Of a DNA stretch of 64,000 bases, positions 43,852 to 53,292 are shown in pieces. The stretch's first letter is position 1. Each line of letters begins with the position of its first letter. The stretch is from Mycolicibacterium sp. CBMA 247 (lineage in GTDB: Bacteria > Actinomycetota > Actinomycetes > Mycobacteriales > Mycobacteriaceae). Position numbers and translations under genes: made by a program. Below the pieces are notes generated by a model. That model saw only the letters and a list, made by a program, of their open reading frames with translations. It ran no database searches and had not been told where the DNA came from. The stretch lies in assembly GCF_009729095.1 (NCBI RefSeq), contig NZ_VTGX01000001.1, positions 992,001-1,056,000 of the forward strand, read 5' to 3'.

Positions 43852-44433
43852 ATGACCGAGACCAAGACACGAATCCCCGCTGTGACCCCGAAGCAAGCCG
43901 GCCTGCTCACCCGCGCCATGTACTGGTACGCCAAGCGCCAGTTCGGTGAGGTGCCTGAGCCGTTCGCCGTAGCCGCGCACCATACGCGTCTGCTGGTCGC
44001 CAACGGTGTCCACGAGATGCTGCTGCAGAGCGGCTCCAAGAAGTTGCCCGCCACGGTCCGGGAGCTCGCGGTGTTCTGGACGGCCCGCACCGTCGGCTGC
44101 TCGTGGTGCGTGGACTTCGGCTCCATGCTGATGCGGCTGGAGAACCTCGATGTCGAACGGCTCAAGTCGATCGACGACTACGCCACCTCACCGTTGTTCA
44201 CCGATGACGAGCGCGCCGCGATCGCCTATGCGAACGCCATGACCACCGACCCGCACACCGTCACCGACGAGCAGGTGGCCGATCTGCAACGCCGCTTCGG
44301 CGACGACGGCGTCATCGAGCTGACGTATCAGATCGGGGTGGAAAACATGCGGTCCCGGATGTACTCGGCGCTGGGCATCACCGAGCAGGGCTTCAACTCC
44401 GGGGATGCGTGCCGGGTTCCGTGGGCTGAGTGA
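43852..44433 (+). CDS. Carboxymuconolactone decarboxylase/AhpD-like protein
   Basis: A 193-residue alkylhydroperoxidase-D-fold protein. The CxxC centre is in TVGCSWCVDFGS near residues 82-93, preceded by ELAVFWTART. Such proteins catalyse peroxide/disulfide chemistry and are frequent targets of ECF41-type sigma factors; a SigJ/ECF41 gene lies 1.4 kb away. Start set at ATG 43852 (a neighbouring ATG at 43846 is equally possible). Confidence 0.85.
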   Translation: MTETKTRIPAVTPKQAGLLTRAMYWYAKRQFGEVPEPFAVAAHHTRLLVANGVHEMLLQSGSKKLPATVRELAVFWTARTVGCSWCVDFGSMLMRLENLDVERLKSIDDYATSPLFTDDERAAIAYANAMTTDPHTVTDEQVADLQRRFGDDGVIELTYQIGVENMRSRMYSALGITEQGFNSGDACRVPWAE

Positions 44434-44533
44434 GCGGGCGTCGCTGGCATCACGATGCCGCAGGGTGGTAGAACACGTTACAAAACCAGCGGTTCGCAGC
44501 CGCTGAAACCGCGCGCTCACCAAGGAATCACCC

Positions 44534-45334
44534 ATGCATTGGTACACCGGCAACACGTTCTATGACACCGTGCTTACCGCGGCATTCGCGTTCGCCGCAT
44601 TCGTGATCATCGGCGGTTTCTTCGGGCAGAGTTCCTACGGGCGCTTCTCGTCGACGAAACTCGGCTTCAACCTCAATCCGAAGCTCGGTTGGTGGCTGAT
44701 GGAGATCCCGGCGACCGTGGTGTTCTTGATCAGTTACCTGGCCGGCCCAAACCGATTCGAGCCGACATCCCTGGTGCTCGCCGGAATCTGGATGCTGCAC
44801 TACGCCAACCGGGGTTGGTTCTTCCCGCTCGCGATCCGCCAGGTACCCGGCAAGCGCGGCACCTTCAATTTCTCGGTGCTCGCGATGGGCATGCTCGTCA
44901 CTTCCATGCACGGCTACCTCAACGGAACCCTGTTCAGCCACGACTTCTTCGGGCAGTACACCACCGACTGGTTGACCGACCCGCGATTCCTGGTGGGGTT
45001 GGTGATCTATCTGTGCGGATTCGCGCTGCTGGTCAACTCCGAATCGATCGTGCGAAACCTGCGGGAGAAGAGCGGCCCCGGCGGCCCAGGTGTTGCGGAG
45101 TACCGGATTCCGTTCGGCGGCGGCTTCCGGTTCGTCACCAGCCCGGCCTACCTGGGCGAGATCATCGCCTGGTCCGGGTTCGCGCTGCTGACCTGGGCAT
45201 TGCCCGGGGTTGCCATCCTGCTGATCACCGCCGGCAATCTGATTCCCCGGGCGCTGGGCACCCACGGCTGGTATCAGACGAAGTTTCCCGAGTACCCCAC
45301 CGACCGCAAGGCCCTGATCCCCTACGTCTTGTGA
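44534..45334 (+). CDS. 3-oxo-5-alpha-steroid 4-dehydrogenase-family membrane protein
   Basis: 266 residues with about six to seven membrane helices. The C-terminal NADPH-binding region of the steroid 5-alpha-reductase family is visible: IPFGGGFRFVTSPAYLGEI near 195-213, then LTWALPG and GTHGWYQTKFPEYP near 238-251. It could reduce an enone of a steroid or polyprenoid; specificity is unknown. It lies 100 bases after the AhpD-like gene and is convergent with the PPOX gene. Confidence 0.85.
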   Translation: MHWYTGNTFYDTVLTAAFAFAAFVIIGGFFGQSSYGRFSSTKLGFNLNPKLGWWLMEIPATVVFLISYLAGPNRFEPTSLVLAGIWMLHYANRGWFFPLAIRQVPGKRGTFNFSVLAMGMLVTSMHGYLNGTLFSHDFFGQYTTDWLTDPRFLVGLVIYLCGFALLVNSESIVRNLREKSGPGGPGVAEYRIPFGGGFRFVTSPAYLGEIIAWSGFALLTWALPGVAILLITAGNLIPRALGTHGWYQTKFPEYPTDRKALIPYVL

Positions 45335-45346
45335 TGCGGGCCGCCC

Positions 45347-45844
45347 TCACTCCCCCGCAGGCGTGATCTCGATGAAAGCCATTGGCACGCCGAGGGTTTG
45401 ACTGCCGTAATCGAGGCTTCGCTCGAGCACCTTCATGGGTGCGCTCCAGTTGGCCGCGATCACCGCGTCGGCGTGCGCGTGTTCCGCCTCGGGCAGGATG
45501 CGCGCCACGCCCGCCACCACGGGTCCGCTGGGCCTGCCGCGAAGATTGCACGCCACCACAAGGACATTCGCATTGTTGCGGATGCGCTTGACCTTCCCGG
45601 TCGAAGCATCGGTGCGCACGTAGAGCTTTCCGTCCGCCACGCCGTGGTTGATCGGGCTGGGCACCGCCTCACCCGACCGCTTGAAACTCACCAACACGAT
45701 CTGGTGGTAGTTCGCGAACTCGGCGAAGTCCGAACCCGTCGGCGCACCGATGCCGAAGGCGTCACGGTGACGCATCTTGTCCATGCCCCGGAACATCATT
45801 CGGCTGAACGTGTGAGCCAGGGTTCCGGGCTCATTCGGCATCAT
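45347..45844 (-). CDS. PPOX-class F420/FMN-dependent oxidoreductase
   Basis: A 165-residue split-beta-barrel flavin/F420 protein (pyridoxamine-oxidase-like). Conserved segments are VLVSFKRSGEAVPSPI near 49-64, LYVRTDASTGKVKRI near 73-87 and AGVARILPE near 112-120. Its start (MM at 45844) overlaps the sigJ stop by ATGA, so it is coupled to the sigma gene and may be part of its regulon. Confidence 0.85.
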   Translation of the reverse strand: MMPNEPGTLAHTFSRMMFRGMDKMRHRDAFGIGAPTGSDFAEFANYHQIVLVSFKRSGEAVPSPINHGVADGKLYVRTDASTGKVKRIRNNANVLVVACNLRGRPSGPVVAGVARILPEAEHAHADAVIAANWSAPMKVLERSLDYGSQTLGVPMAFIEITPAGE

Positions 45845-46767
45845 GTCGTGCCTCCACGCTCGGCACCTACACGTAGCGGGGATCCGGTGAACTTGTCGGG
45901 ATTGGCGATATCCCACACCGCACACACCAAGTCGTCGCGGACGGTGAAGATCGTGACGCGGGGCATCATCTCGGGGTAGCCTTCGCCGGCCGGCGCGCCT
46001 GCCGTGTAGACGCCCAACTGGCCGTTGACGAGCGCCAGTTGACTGCCGGCCAGCCAATTCGGCCCGTAACGCTTGGCCAGCCCGAGCAGGAACCGGGCCA
46101 CCTTGTCCGGGCCGTGGATGACGCGGGCCGCGGTCGGGGCGCGGCGGTTCGAGTCGCCGGTGAACGTGACGTCGGGATGCAGCAGTCGCACGATGGCGTC
46201 GAGCTCCCCTGACGCCAGGGCGGCCATCAGCTCGCCGGCCACTTGGTTGTGCAGGTCGTCGGCCGACGACGGAGGCGGGTTGTCAGCCACCGCTCGTCGG
46301 GCCCTCGAGGCCAACTGGCGGGCCGAGGCGTCACTGACACCCAGCACGCCGGCGATCTCGGTGAACGGCATACCGAACCCGTCGTGCAACACGAAGGCCA
46401 CCCGCTGATCGGGGGTGAGCCGCTCCAGCACCACCATCGCGGCGAATCGGGCGTCTTCCCCGGCCACCACCGTGTTGAGCGGGTCGTTCGCGTCGAATCC
46501 GGTCACCACGGGCTCTGGCAGCCATTCCCCGTAGTAGGCCTCGCGCCGGTGCGCCGCCGAGCGCAGCCGATCCAGGCCCAACCGGCTCACCACCGTGGTC
46601 AACCAGGCCCGCAGGTCCACGATCTGGGTACGGTTGGCGTCCCACCGGATCCAGGCGTCCTGGACGATGTCCTCGGCGTCGGCGAAGGTTCCGGTGAGCC
46701 GATAGGCCACGGCCAGCAGATGTGGACGCAGCTCCTCGAACTCACCGACCCGAGCGCTCGCGGTCAT
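45841..46767 (-). CDS. sigJ: ECF41-type sigma factor SigJ
   Basis: 308 residues. Region 2 (YRLTGTFADAEDIVQDAWIRW near residues 20-39) and region 4 (GMPFTEIAGVLGVSDASARQ near 130-149) are followed by a SnoaL-like C-terminal domain. The ECF41 hallmark motifs WLPEP near 68 and NPDKF near the C-terminus are present; this extension controls sigma activity in place of an anti-sigma factor. Homologue of Rv3328c, coupled to the PPOX gene. Confidence 0.92.
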   Translation of the reverse strand: MTASARVGEFEELRPHLLAVAYRLTGTFADAEDIVQDAWIRWDANRTQIVDLRAWLTTVVSRLGLDRLRSAAHRREAYYGEWLPEPVVTGFDANDPLNTVVAGEDARFAAMVVLERLTPDQRVAFVLHDGFGMPFTEIAGVLGVSDASARQLASRARRAVADNPPPSSADDLHNQVAGELMAALASGELDAIVRLLHPDVTFTGDSNRRAPTAARVIHGPDKVARFLLGLAKRYGPNWLAGSQLALVNGQLGVYTAGAPAGEGYPEMMPRVTIFTVRDDLVCAVWDIANPDKFTGSPLRVGAERGGTT

Positions 46768-46812
46768 GGCCCCCAGTTTAGGGCGGACCAGCCGGCCAAC
46801 CTGCGCGCGCCC

Positions 46813-47163
46813 TCAGCCACCCACGATGACATAGGTCTTGCGGATCGTTTCGTTGACGAACCAGGTGCCTCGCCACCCCCGGGGCAGGACCAACAGCGTG
46901 CCGGGCCCGATGTCGGCGCTGGTTCCGTCCTCGCCGACAACGGTGCCCGAGCCGGAGATGATGTGGCACACCTCGGTCGTGCTCGACCGGTCCGCGCTGA
47001 ACTCGCCCGGACCGCATTCCCACACCCCGGTGTCGGTCACCGCATCGGCCCAGACTTCGATCGAGGACTCCAGCTGACCGCTGACGCTCGTCGGTTTCGG
47101 TTGCGGTTCGGGAAGTTCGACCGTGGTCGCGTCAACCTGGTGAAGCTTCACACTCGTCTCCAT
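46813..47163 (-). CDS. Cupin-domain protein
   Basis: A 116-residue single-domain cupin of the DUF861/cupin_3 type, with GVWECGPGEFSADRSSTTEV near 46-65 and HIISGSGTVV near 66-76; the core PGTLLVLPRGWRGTW is near 88-102. Metal ligands are partly lacking, so binding rather than catalysis is possible. It lies 4 bases after an FAD amine-oxidase-like gene and such cupins are often paired with that family (PuuB-type). Confidence 0.8.
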   Translation of the reverse strand: METSVKLHQVDATTVELPEPQPKPTSVSGQLESSIEVWADAVTDTGVWECGPGEFSADRSSTTEVCHIISGSGTVVGEDGTSADIGPGTLLVLPRGWRGTWFVNETIRKTYVIVGG

Positions 47164-47167
47164 CGTG

Positions 47168-48586
47168 TCAGCGCCCGGTGATCTTGTTGGCCACACGTGC
47201 AAGCCCGCTCGTACCGTTCAGGCCGTGCGTGGACTCGCGACGGTCAGCGGTTCGGTACAGCGCATACATCGCCTGGACTCCGAGCCACCGCAACGGCTCT
47301 GGTTCCCACTTGCGGACCCGCCGCCCCACCCAGGGCAGCCGGGTCAGCGCGGTGTCACGCTGAAGCACGAGATCGGCGAGTGTGTGCCCGGCCAGGTTTG
47401 TGGTGGTCAGGCCACTGCCGACGTAGCCGCCCGCGGTGCCGAGCCCGCTCGCCCGGTCGAAGTCCACAGTGGCAGTCCAGTCGCGCGGCACCCCGAGGAC
47501 ACCACACCACGCGTGCTCGATCGGAACATCGTGGGCCGCGGGGAACATATCGCGGACGAGGGCCCCAAGGGCATCGATGGTCCACTGCTGGGTGGCTCCG
47601 CGATGATCGAGTGCCGAACCGTACCGGTAAGGGATCCCTCGGCCGCCCAACGCAATTCGATTGTCAGCCGTACGCTGGGCATACATGTAGCCGTGAGCGA
47701 AGTCGCCGAGGAGCTCGGCCCCCCTCCAACCGACCTGCTGCAGCACGGAATCGGGAAGAGGTTCCGTCACCACCATCGACGAGTTCATCGGCAGCCACGC
47801 CCGGCGTTGCCCCGGCATCGTCGCGGTGAAGCCCTCAAGGCAACGCAGGATCACGGGTGCTCGGACGTCGCCGCGGACCGTGATGGCACGACCCGCCTTG
47901 ATGTCGGTCACCTCGGTTTGCTCATAGATGGCAACGCCCATGCCCTCCACCACGCGGGCCAGGCCAACGACCAGCTTGGCGGGCTGCACCCGCGCGCAGT
48001 GCGGGGTGAACAGCGCACCCATGGCGCGCTCAACCCGGATGCGGGCGTTGGATTCGTCGCCGGTCAGTACTACGAAGTCGTCCTCGGTCGCACCCCAACT
48101 CCGCTCGTACTCGAGCGTTTCGCGGAGCCGGCCCATCTGCGCCTGGTTTCGCGCCACATGCAGCACACCGTCCTTGACGACGTCGGCGTCGATACCCTCG
48201 GACTTCGTGACATCGATGACCTCGTCGACGGCACCCCGCATGGCCCGCATGAGTGCGACGACGCCGTCGTGGCCGTGTGTGGCGGCATAGGCGTCGCGGG
48301 ATCCGGCGAGTTCGGCGGAGAGCCATCCGCCGTTGCGGCCGGACGCTCCGAACCCGGCGAACTCCTTCTCCAGTATGACAATTCGGAGGTCAGGCTGTTC
48401 CCGCTTGAGGTAGTACGCGGCCCACAGGCCGGTCAGGCCCGCCCCGACGATGCAAACGTCGGCTTCGAGCGAGCCCGGCAGAGCCGGTCTTGATTCCGGC
48501 CAACCTGCTGCGCGATACCAGAACGACACGCTGCCGTTCACGAAATCATTGGCGAGACCGCTGGTCGTGCGACCGTCGGGGGACAT
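47168..48586 (-). CDS. FAD-dependent amine oxidase (PuuB/DAO family)
   Basis: A 472-residue DAO-fold flavoenzyme. FAD motif VCIVGAGLTGLWAAYYL is near residues 45-61, and FGASGRNGGWLSAEL near 79-93 matches gamma-glutamylputrescine oxidase-like proteins. The C-terminal segment GGYVGSGLTTTNLAG binds the flavin. Probable oxidation of a polyamine, N-gamma-glutamyl amine or related amine to an aldehyde. Follows the potA-like gene by 61 bases in the same direction. Confidence 0.85.
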   Translation of the reverse strand: MSPDGRTTSGLANDFVNGSVSFWYRAAGWPESRPALPGSLEADVCIVGAGLTGLWAAYYLKREQPDLRIVILEKEFAGFGASGRNGGWLSAELAGSRDAYAATHGHDGVVALMRAMRGAVDEVIDVTKSEGIDADVVKDGVLHVARNQAQMGRLRETLEYERSWGATEDDFVVLTGDESNARIRVERAMGALFTPHCARVQPAKLVVGLARVVEGMGVAIYEQTEVTDIKAGRAITVRGDVRAPVILRCLEGFTATMPGQRRAWLPMNSSMVVTEPLPDSVLQQVGWRGAELLGDFAHGYMYAQRTADNRIALGGRGIPYRYGSALDHRGATQQWTIDALGALVRDMFPAAHDVPIEHAWCGVLGVPRDWTATVDFDRASGLGTAGGYVGSGLTTTNLAGHTLADLVLQRDTALTRLPWVGRRVRKWEPEPLRWLGVQAMYALYRTADRRESTHGLNGTSGLARVANKITGR

Positions 48587-48647
48587 CTTCGTTCTCCTGT
48601 ACTCGTGGCTGTTGATCAGTGGGAAGTAATGGATACGCCGAGCGGCA

Positions 48648-49736
48648 TCACTCGTCGGCGGGGAGGATGGCGGCGACGTCGGGATCGAACGTCAACCAGA
48701 CCCGTTGTCCCGCTTGGGTCGGTGTGATGCTGCCTGCGCTTTCACGAACCAGCGCGATGGTGTCGTCGGGCAGCCGGACCTCTACCTTGCGTGAGTTGCC
48801 GAGGTAGATTTCCTGAATCACAGTGCCCGGCACCGCATTGACGACATCGGGCTCCTCCTCGCCGGTGACGATCCGAAGCCGTTCCGGTCGCACGACGACG
48901 GCCACGGAAGCACCGGGGCTCGATTCGCCCCGGCCGGCCACGAGCCGTCGGCCGTAGGCATACACGACGCCCCCGTCCTCATGTTTTCCGTAGAACAGCG
49001 ATGATTCGCCGAGGAAGCGTGCCACGAAGACACTCTTGGGATACTCGTAGAGGTCGGTCGGCGAACCGATCTGTTCGATGCGCGCGTTGTTGAATACGGC
49101 GATGCGGTCGGACAGCACCAGTGCCTCGTCCTGGTCGTGCGTGACGTAGACGAACGTCGTACCGAGTTCACCGTGAATGCGCTTGATTTCGAGTTGCAGC
49201 GAATCGCGCAGTTTCTTGTCCAGCGCACCGAGCGGCTCATCCATGAGTAGCACGCTCGGTTCGTAAACCATGGCCCGGGCGAGGGCGACCCGCTGCTGCT
49301 GACCACCGGACAGCTCCTTGGGCATCCGTTTGCCGTAGCCGTCGAGACCGACCTTCGCCAGGGCAGCGGTCACCTTCTCCCGGCACTGTTCCTTGGCGAC
49401 CTTGCGTTGACGGAGCGGGTAGGCGACATTGTCGACCACCGTCATGTGCGGGAACAGGGCGTAGTGCTGGAACACCATGCCGATGTTGCGGCGGTATGGC
49501 GGGAGATCGGCGACCGGTCGGCCGTCGATCAACAATTCGCCCTCGGTGACGTCGACGAAACCGGCGATCATGTTCAGCGTGGTCGTCTTGCCGGAACCGC
49601 TGGGGCCGAGGAAGGTGAGGAATTCTCCCGGCCGCGCTTCGAGGTCGATGGCATCGACGGCAGTCACCGAACCGTAGGTTTTGGTCAAGCCCCGCAACGT
49701 GATCGATGCACCGTGCGGTTTGTTCTCAGTGGACAC
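48648..49736 (-). CDS. Polyamine-type ABC transporter ATPase (PotA-like)
   Basis: 362 residues from GTG 49736. Walker A GPSGSGKTT is near residues 44-52, signature LSGGQQQRVALARAM near 145-159, Walker B SVLLMDEPLGALD near 164-176, H-loop VTHDQDEAL near 199-207, then a TOBE_2 C-terminal domain. Its start overlaps the second permease by 11 bases. Energises the importer at 48648-52548. Confidence 0.9.
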   Translation of the reverse strand: MSTENKPHGASITLRGLTKTYGSVTAVDAIDLEARPGEFLTFLGPSGSGKTTTLNMIAGFVDVTEGELLIDGRPVADLPPYRRNIGMVFQHYALFPHMTVVDNVAYPLRQRKVAKEQCREKVTAALAKVGLDGYGKRMPKELSGGQQQRVALARAMVYEPSVLLMDEPLGALDKKLRDSLQLEIKRIHGELGTTFVYVTHDQDEALVLSDRIAVFNNARIEQIGSPTDLYEYPKSVFVARFLGESSLFYGKHEDGGVVYAYGRRLVAGRGESSPGASVAVVVRPERLRIVTGEEEPDVVNAVPGTVIQEIYLGNSRKVEVRLPDDTIALVRESAGSITPTQAGQRVWLTFDPDVAAILPADE

Positions 49737-50526
49737 GATTCCTCCTGCGCGAATAGATGCCCGCAACGACGGTCAGACACGTCGTGAGGACGAGAATGAG
49801 CGTGGCGGCGGCAGCGATCGTGGGATCGGTGTCGCGGGTGACCGACGCGTACATCTTGACCGGCAATGTCTGCAGGTACGGGCTCTGAATGAACAACGAC
49901 AGCACGACCTCGTCGAAGCTCGTCGCGAACGCGAACAGCGCGCCCGACAGCACGCCCGGTGCCACCAGCGGCAACGTCACGGTACGGAATGTGGTCCAGC
50001 GGCCGGCACCACAGATCGCGGCCGCATCCTCCAGGCGTCTGTCGAATCCCTGCAGGCTGGCCATGACCGGCACGATGACGAAGGGCAGTGCCAACATACT
50101 GTGCGCGACGACGAAGCCGAACAGGGTCCCGAGCAGGTTCAGCCTCAGGAACAACGCGTACAGGCCGACTGCTCCCACGATCACCGGAACCACCATGGGA
50201 GCCAACAGGAATGCCCGTATCCCTTGCCGTCCTGCCAGCCCCGTGCGGCTGAGCGCTACCGCCGCGGCGGTACCGAACGTGGTAGCGACGATGGCTACCA
50301 GAACGCCGACTTCGAGGCTCGCCTGCAGGGACGCGAGCCATGCGGGGTCTTGGAAGAACGCCTGATACCACCTCGTCGACCAGCCGCTCGGCGGAAAGGT
50401 GAACGACGGTCGATCGGTGAAGCTCAGTGGCACCACGATCAACGACGGTGCGATCAACCACAAGGCAACCACTGCGCAGAACACGCCGAGCAGGGCGCGC
50501 CAGAACGTCTTGGCCCGTTGCGTCAT
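49726..50526 (-). CDS. Polyamine-type ABC permease 2 (PotC-like)
   Basis: 266 residues, six helices, with EAA-type loop EDAAAICGAGRWTTFRTVTL near 150-169. Starts ATG at 50526, overlapping permease 1 (ATGA). N-terminal hydrophobic stretch at about 12-32 is the first helix. Confidence 0.88.
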   Translation of the reverse strand: MTQRAKTFWRALLGVFCAVVALWLIAPSLIVVPLSFTDRPSFTFPPSGWSTRWYQAFFQDPAWLASLQASLEVGVLVAIVATTFGTAAAVALSRTGLAGRQGIRAFLLAPMVVPVIVGAVGLYALFLRLNLLGTLFGFVVAHSMLALPFVIVPVMASLQGFDRRLEDAAAICGAGRWTTFRTVTLPLVAPGVLSGALFAFATSFDEVVLSLFIQSPYLQTLPVKMYASVTRDTDPTIAAAATLILVLTTCLTVVAGIYSRRRNRVH

Positions 50527-51410
50527 GCCGTGCGCTCCTTCCGGTTTCGGCGCATCAGGTACATCAGGACCGCAAGCACGAGGAACGTGACGAGCAGCAG
50601 AACCACGCCCATGGCTCCTCCCCTGCCCCAAGCCAACAGGCTGGTGACCTGCACGTAGATCTGCTGGCTGATCAGCGCGTCGTCCGGCGCCCCGAGCAGC
50701 GCCGGCGTCACGTAGAAGCCGAGGCTGCTGATGAAGACCATCAGGCAACCGGCTCCGACACCGGGCAGTGACAGCGGCACCCAGATCCTCACGAACGAGA
50801 TGACCGGCCGCGCACCAAGACTCGACGATGCGAGGACGAGTCTGCGGTCGATGCCCGACATCACGGCGTACAACGGCAACACCATGAACGGCAGCAGGAT
50901 CTGGCTCATGCCGATCACCACACCCAAATTGGTGCGCAACAACGGCACATCGCCCAGCCCCACCACCGACAGCAGAGTCTGCATCGGTCCGCCGTCCTCC
51001 AGCAGGATCACCCAGGCGAAGGTGCGCACCATCAGGCTGGTCCAGAACGGAACCAGCACGATGAGCGTCAGCGCGATGCGCACCGTGGGCCCGAACGCCA
51101 CCATGGCGTATGCATACGGATACCCGAGGACCAGGCAGATCACCGTGACCTCGAGACCGGTCGTGAACGTGCGCAAAAGAACGCTGCGCTGAACGGAATC
51201 TCCCAGGTACCAAGCGAAATTGCCGAAGCCGAGTTCCGGGTCGCTGAACGCCTGCCAGAACATGATGGCCAGCGGCAGTCCGAACACCCCGACGACGAGC
51301 AGGATCGACGGCAGCAACAAACCGATGTCGCCCAGCCTCCGACTGGAGGTCGTGGGGGTTGCCTGGGTCTTCGGTGGCGCTCCGCCCGCCAGAACATCGA
51401 CCATCGACAT
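50523..51410 (-). CDS. Polyamine-type ABC permease 1 (PotB-like)
   Basis: 295 residues; helices begin near residue 28 (LLLPSILLVVGVFGLPL). The cytoplasmic EAA-like loop is LASSSLGARPVISFVRIWVP near 194-213. Lies 13 bases downstream of the binding-protein gene and overlaps permease 2. Confidence 0.88.
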   Translation of the reverse strand: MSMVDVLAGGAPPKTQATPTTSSRRLGDIGLLLPSILLVVGVFGLPLAIMFWQAFSDPELGFGNFAWYLGDSVQRSVLLRTFTTGLEVTVICLVLGYPYAYAMVAFGPTVRIALTLIVLVPFWTSLMVRTFAWVILLEDGGPMQTLLSVVGLGDVPLLRTNLGVVIGMSQILLPFMVLPLYAVMSGIDRRLVLASSSLGARPVISFVRIWVPLSLPGVGAGCLMVFISSLGFYVTPALLGAPDDALISQQIYVQVTSLLAWGRGGAMGVVLLLVTFLVLAVLMYLMRRNRKERTA

Positions 51411-51423
51411 ACGACGAAACCTC

Positions 51424-52548
51424 CTAGCCCGCGAGCCAGGTTGTGTACTTGGCAGCGATTTCGTCCTGGTGTTCGGCCCAGAACGTCAGATCGAGGGGGA
51501 ACTTGTCCTTGTCCCGTTCCGGGGTGGTGGTCAGGTAGGACCGTGCGAGGTCGTCGAGTTGCGGTTTGGCATCGACGTTGATCGGGCTGTATGACGTCAG
51601 CTCGGCAAGCTTGGCCTGCTGCTGTGCACCGACGTAGAAGTTGATCAACGCCATGGACGCCTTGGGGTTCTTGGCCCCGACCGGCACGGCGATGGTGTCG
51701 GCCTCCGGCATCCACTGGTTCCACATCGGCGCGAACGGCGCCCCGTTCTTGACTGCCGAATACGCGCGACCGCTCCATACCAGCGCCATGTCGACCTGGC
51801 CGGATTCCATGAGTTGTTGGGACTGCGCGCCAGTGGTCCAGAAGATCGTGTCCGGGCGGATGGTGTTCATCTTGGCCAGTGCCCGGTCAAGGTCGAGCGG
51901 GTACATCGCATCGGGCGCAACACCGTCGGCGAGCAGAGCGCCCTCGAGAACGCCGGGGTCGAGTTCACCCGGTGTCCCCTCGATCGCCCGCTTACCGGGG
52001 AATTTCTTGGTGTCGTAGAAGTCGGCCCAGGTCTTCGGCGGGTTAGCACCGTACTTCTTCGTGTTGTAGGCCACGATTAGGCCGTAACCCATTGCCGGAA
52101 CCGAACAGTCGTCGGTCTTGGTGCCCGGGGGGAGCTTGCTGATATCCACGATGCTGGTATCGAGCGGCATGAACAGCGTGCCGCAGTTCTTGGCCGTGAA
52201 CACGTTGGTGCTGTCGACCACATCCCATGTCACGTTCTTGGAGTCGACCTGGGCCTTGATCTTCGAGTTCTCGGTTGGCCCGTCCTGCAACACCTTTGCC
52301 CCGGATTGCTGGGCGAATGGCTCAAGTACCGCCTTGGCCTGGCCGTCCTGGAAGATGCCGCCGTAGGAGACGAACGTCATCGTCATGCCCTTGAGGGCGC
52401 CCTCCTTCACGGTGCCGGCTTGCGCCGGTCCGCTGCCGAGATCGACGTTGGCCGATTGGCCGGGACCTGCCGGCGTACATGCGGTGGCGAGGAGAACGCC
52501 GGCGGCGATCAAGGCAGGCACACTGCGGGCAACAGGTGACATGGTCAT
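51424..52548 (-). CDS. Polyamine-type ABC substrate-binding lipoprotein (PotD-like)
   Basis: 374 residues. The ATG at 52548 follows a strong AAAGGAG ribosome-binding site. Signal peptide with lipobox ATAC, Cys24. The mature protein shows MTFVSYGGIFQDGQAKAVLE near 55-75 and WDVVDSTN near 112, as in spermidine/putrescine-binding proteins; acidic and aromatic residues such as WSGRAYS could bind a cationic amine. Ligand is inferred from neighbouring amine oxidase and aldehyde dehydrogenase genes. Confidence 0.88.
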   Translation of the reverse strand: MTMSPVARSVPALIAAGVLLATACTPAGPGQSANVDLGSGPAQAGTVKEGALKGMTMTFVSYGGIFQDGQAKAVLEPFAQQSGAKVLQDGPTENSKIKAQVDSKNVTWDVVDSTNVFTAKNCGTLFMPLDTSIVDISKLPPGTKTDDCSVPAMGYGLIVAYNTKKYGANPPKTWADFYDTKKFPGKRAIEGTPGELDPGVLEGALLADGVAPDAMYPLDLDRALAKMNTIRPDTIFWTTGAQSQQLMESGQVDMALVWSGRAYSAVKNGAPFAPMWNQWMPEADTIAVPVGAKNPKASMALINFYVGAQQQAKLAELTSYSPINVDAKPQLDDLARSYLTTTPERDKDKFPLDLTFWAEHQDEIAAKYTTWLAG

Positions 52549-52621
52549 GGGGGATCTCCTTTGATTTGGGCGGAAGGGAGCTAGCGGATGCACGCACATC
52601 CGCGACGGGACGAGCGGCCCG

Positions 52622-53212
52622 TCAGGTCGGCCAGTCAGTTGGGGGGCTGACGATCCAGATGAGCTCGACTGTTGTGTCGCTCAAGTTGTGGACGGTGTGC
52701 GGCATGGACGTGCGGTACTCCGCGCTGTCTCCCGCGTCGAGCACGTACCGCTCACCGTCGAGTTCCAGGGTCGGGCTACCGGCGATGACGATCAGGATCT
52801 CCTGCGCGTCCCCGTGCACGTAGGCCTCGCCCGCGCTCGATCCCGGCGACATTTCGCCCGCGTACACCTCGAGGTTTCGGAGTGGCTTCTGCGACAGCAG
52901 GTACTTCGAGCTCAGCTCTGACACCTCGATGGTCGGACGAGCCGCCTTCCGCAGGATGCGGACGTCGGTGACCTCGTCGTCGGTGAACAAGTCGGGCAGC
53001 AGGATGCCCAGGGACTGCGCCAAACGGCGCAGTGTTCCGACACTCGCGTTGACCTGTCCGCGCTCCACCTGACTGAGGAAGCCCGCGGAGATGCCTGCAC
53101 GATCGGCCAACTGCCGAAGGGACATCTTGCGCGCGGCTCGAAACTGACGAATCCGGCCACCGACCACGGTGTCTGCCGTCCCAGCGGGATCAGGCTCGAC
53201 GGTCGCATTCAT
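52622..53212 (-). CDS. XRE family regulator with C-terminal cupin (PuuR-like)
   Basis: 196 residues. The helix-turn-helix KMSLRQLADRAGISAGFLSQ lies near 29-48, followed by a cupin sensor domain (about 110-190; PGSSAGEAYVHGDAQEI and MPHTVHNLSD). PuuR-type proteins repress putrescine catabolism. It is the first gene of the leftward transporter/oxidase run (73-base gap to the binding-protein gene), and an inverted repeat lies just upstream. Confidence 0.88.
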   Translation of the reverse strand: MNATVEPDPAGTADTVVGGRIRQFRAARKMSLRQLADRAGISAGFLSQVERGQVNASVGTLRRLAQSLGILLPDLFTDDEVTDVRILRKAARPTIEVSELSSKYLLSQKPLRNLEVYAGEMSPGSSAGEAYVHGDAQEILIVIAGSPTLELDGERYVLDAGDSAEYRTSMPHTVHNLSDTTVELIWIVSPPTDWPT

Positions 53213-53250
53213 ATCGAAACATCCGTTCGTCCCATAAGAGCAAGAGGATT

Positions 53251-53280
53251 GTTTGTAGCGAACACTGCGTTCGCTCAAAC
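53251..53280. promoter_or_regulatory. Inverted repeat upstream of the XRE-cupin gene
   Basis: GCGAAC-ACTGC-GTTCGC (53258-53274) is perfect and extends to GTTTG/CAAAC ends with one unpaired base. Probable autoregulatory operator or promoter element of the regulator, 39 bases before its ATG. Confidence 0.45.
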
Positions 53281-53292
53281 CGAACCCTATGT

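Noticed and set aside
49681..50658. A 325-codon rightward frame over the permease and ATPase genes
   Set aside because: Shadow of overlapping ABC transporter genes; rich in Arg/His/Gln with no domain.
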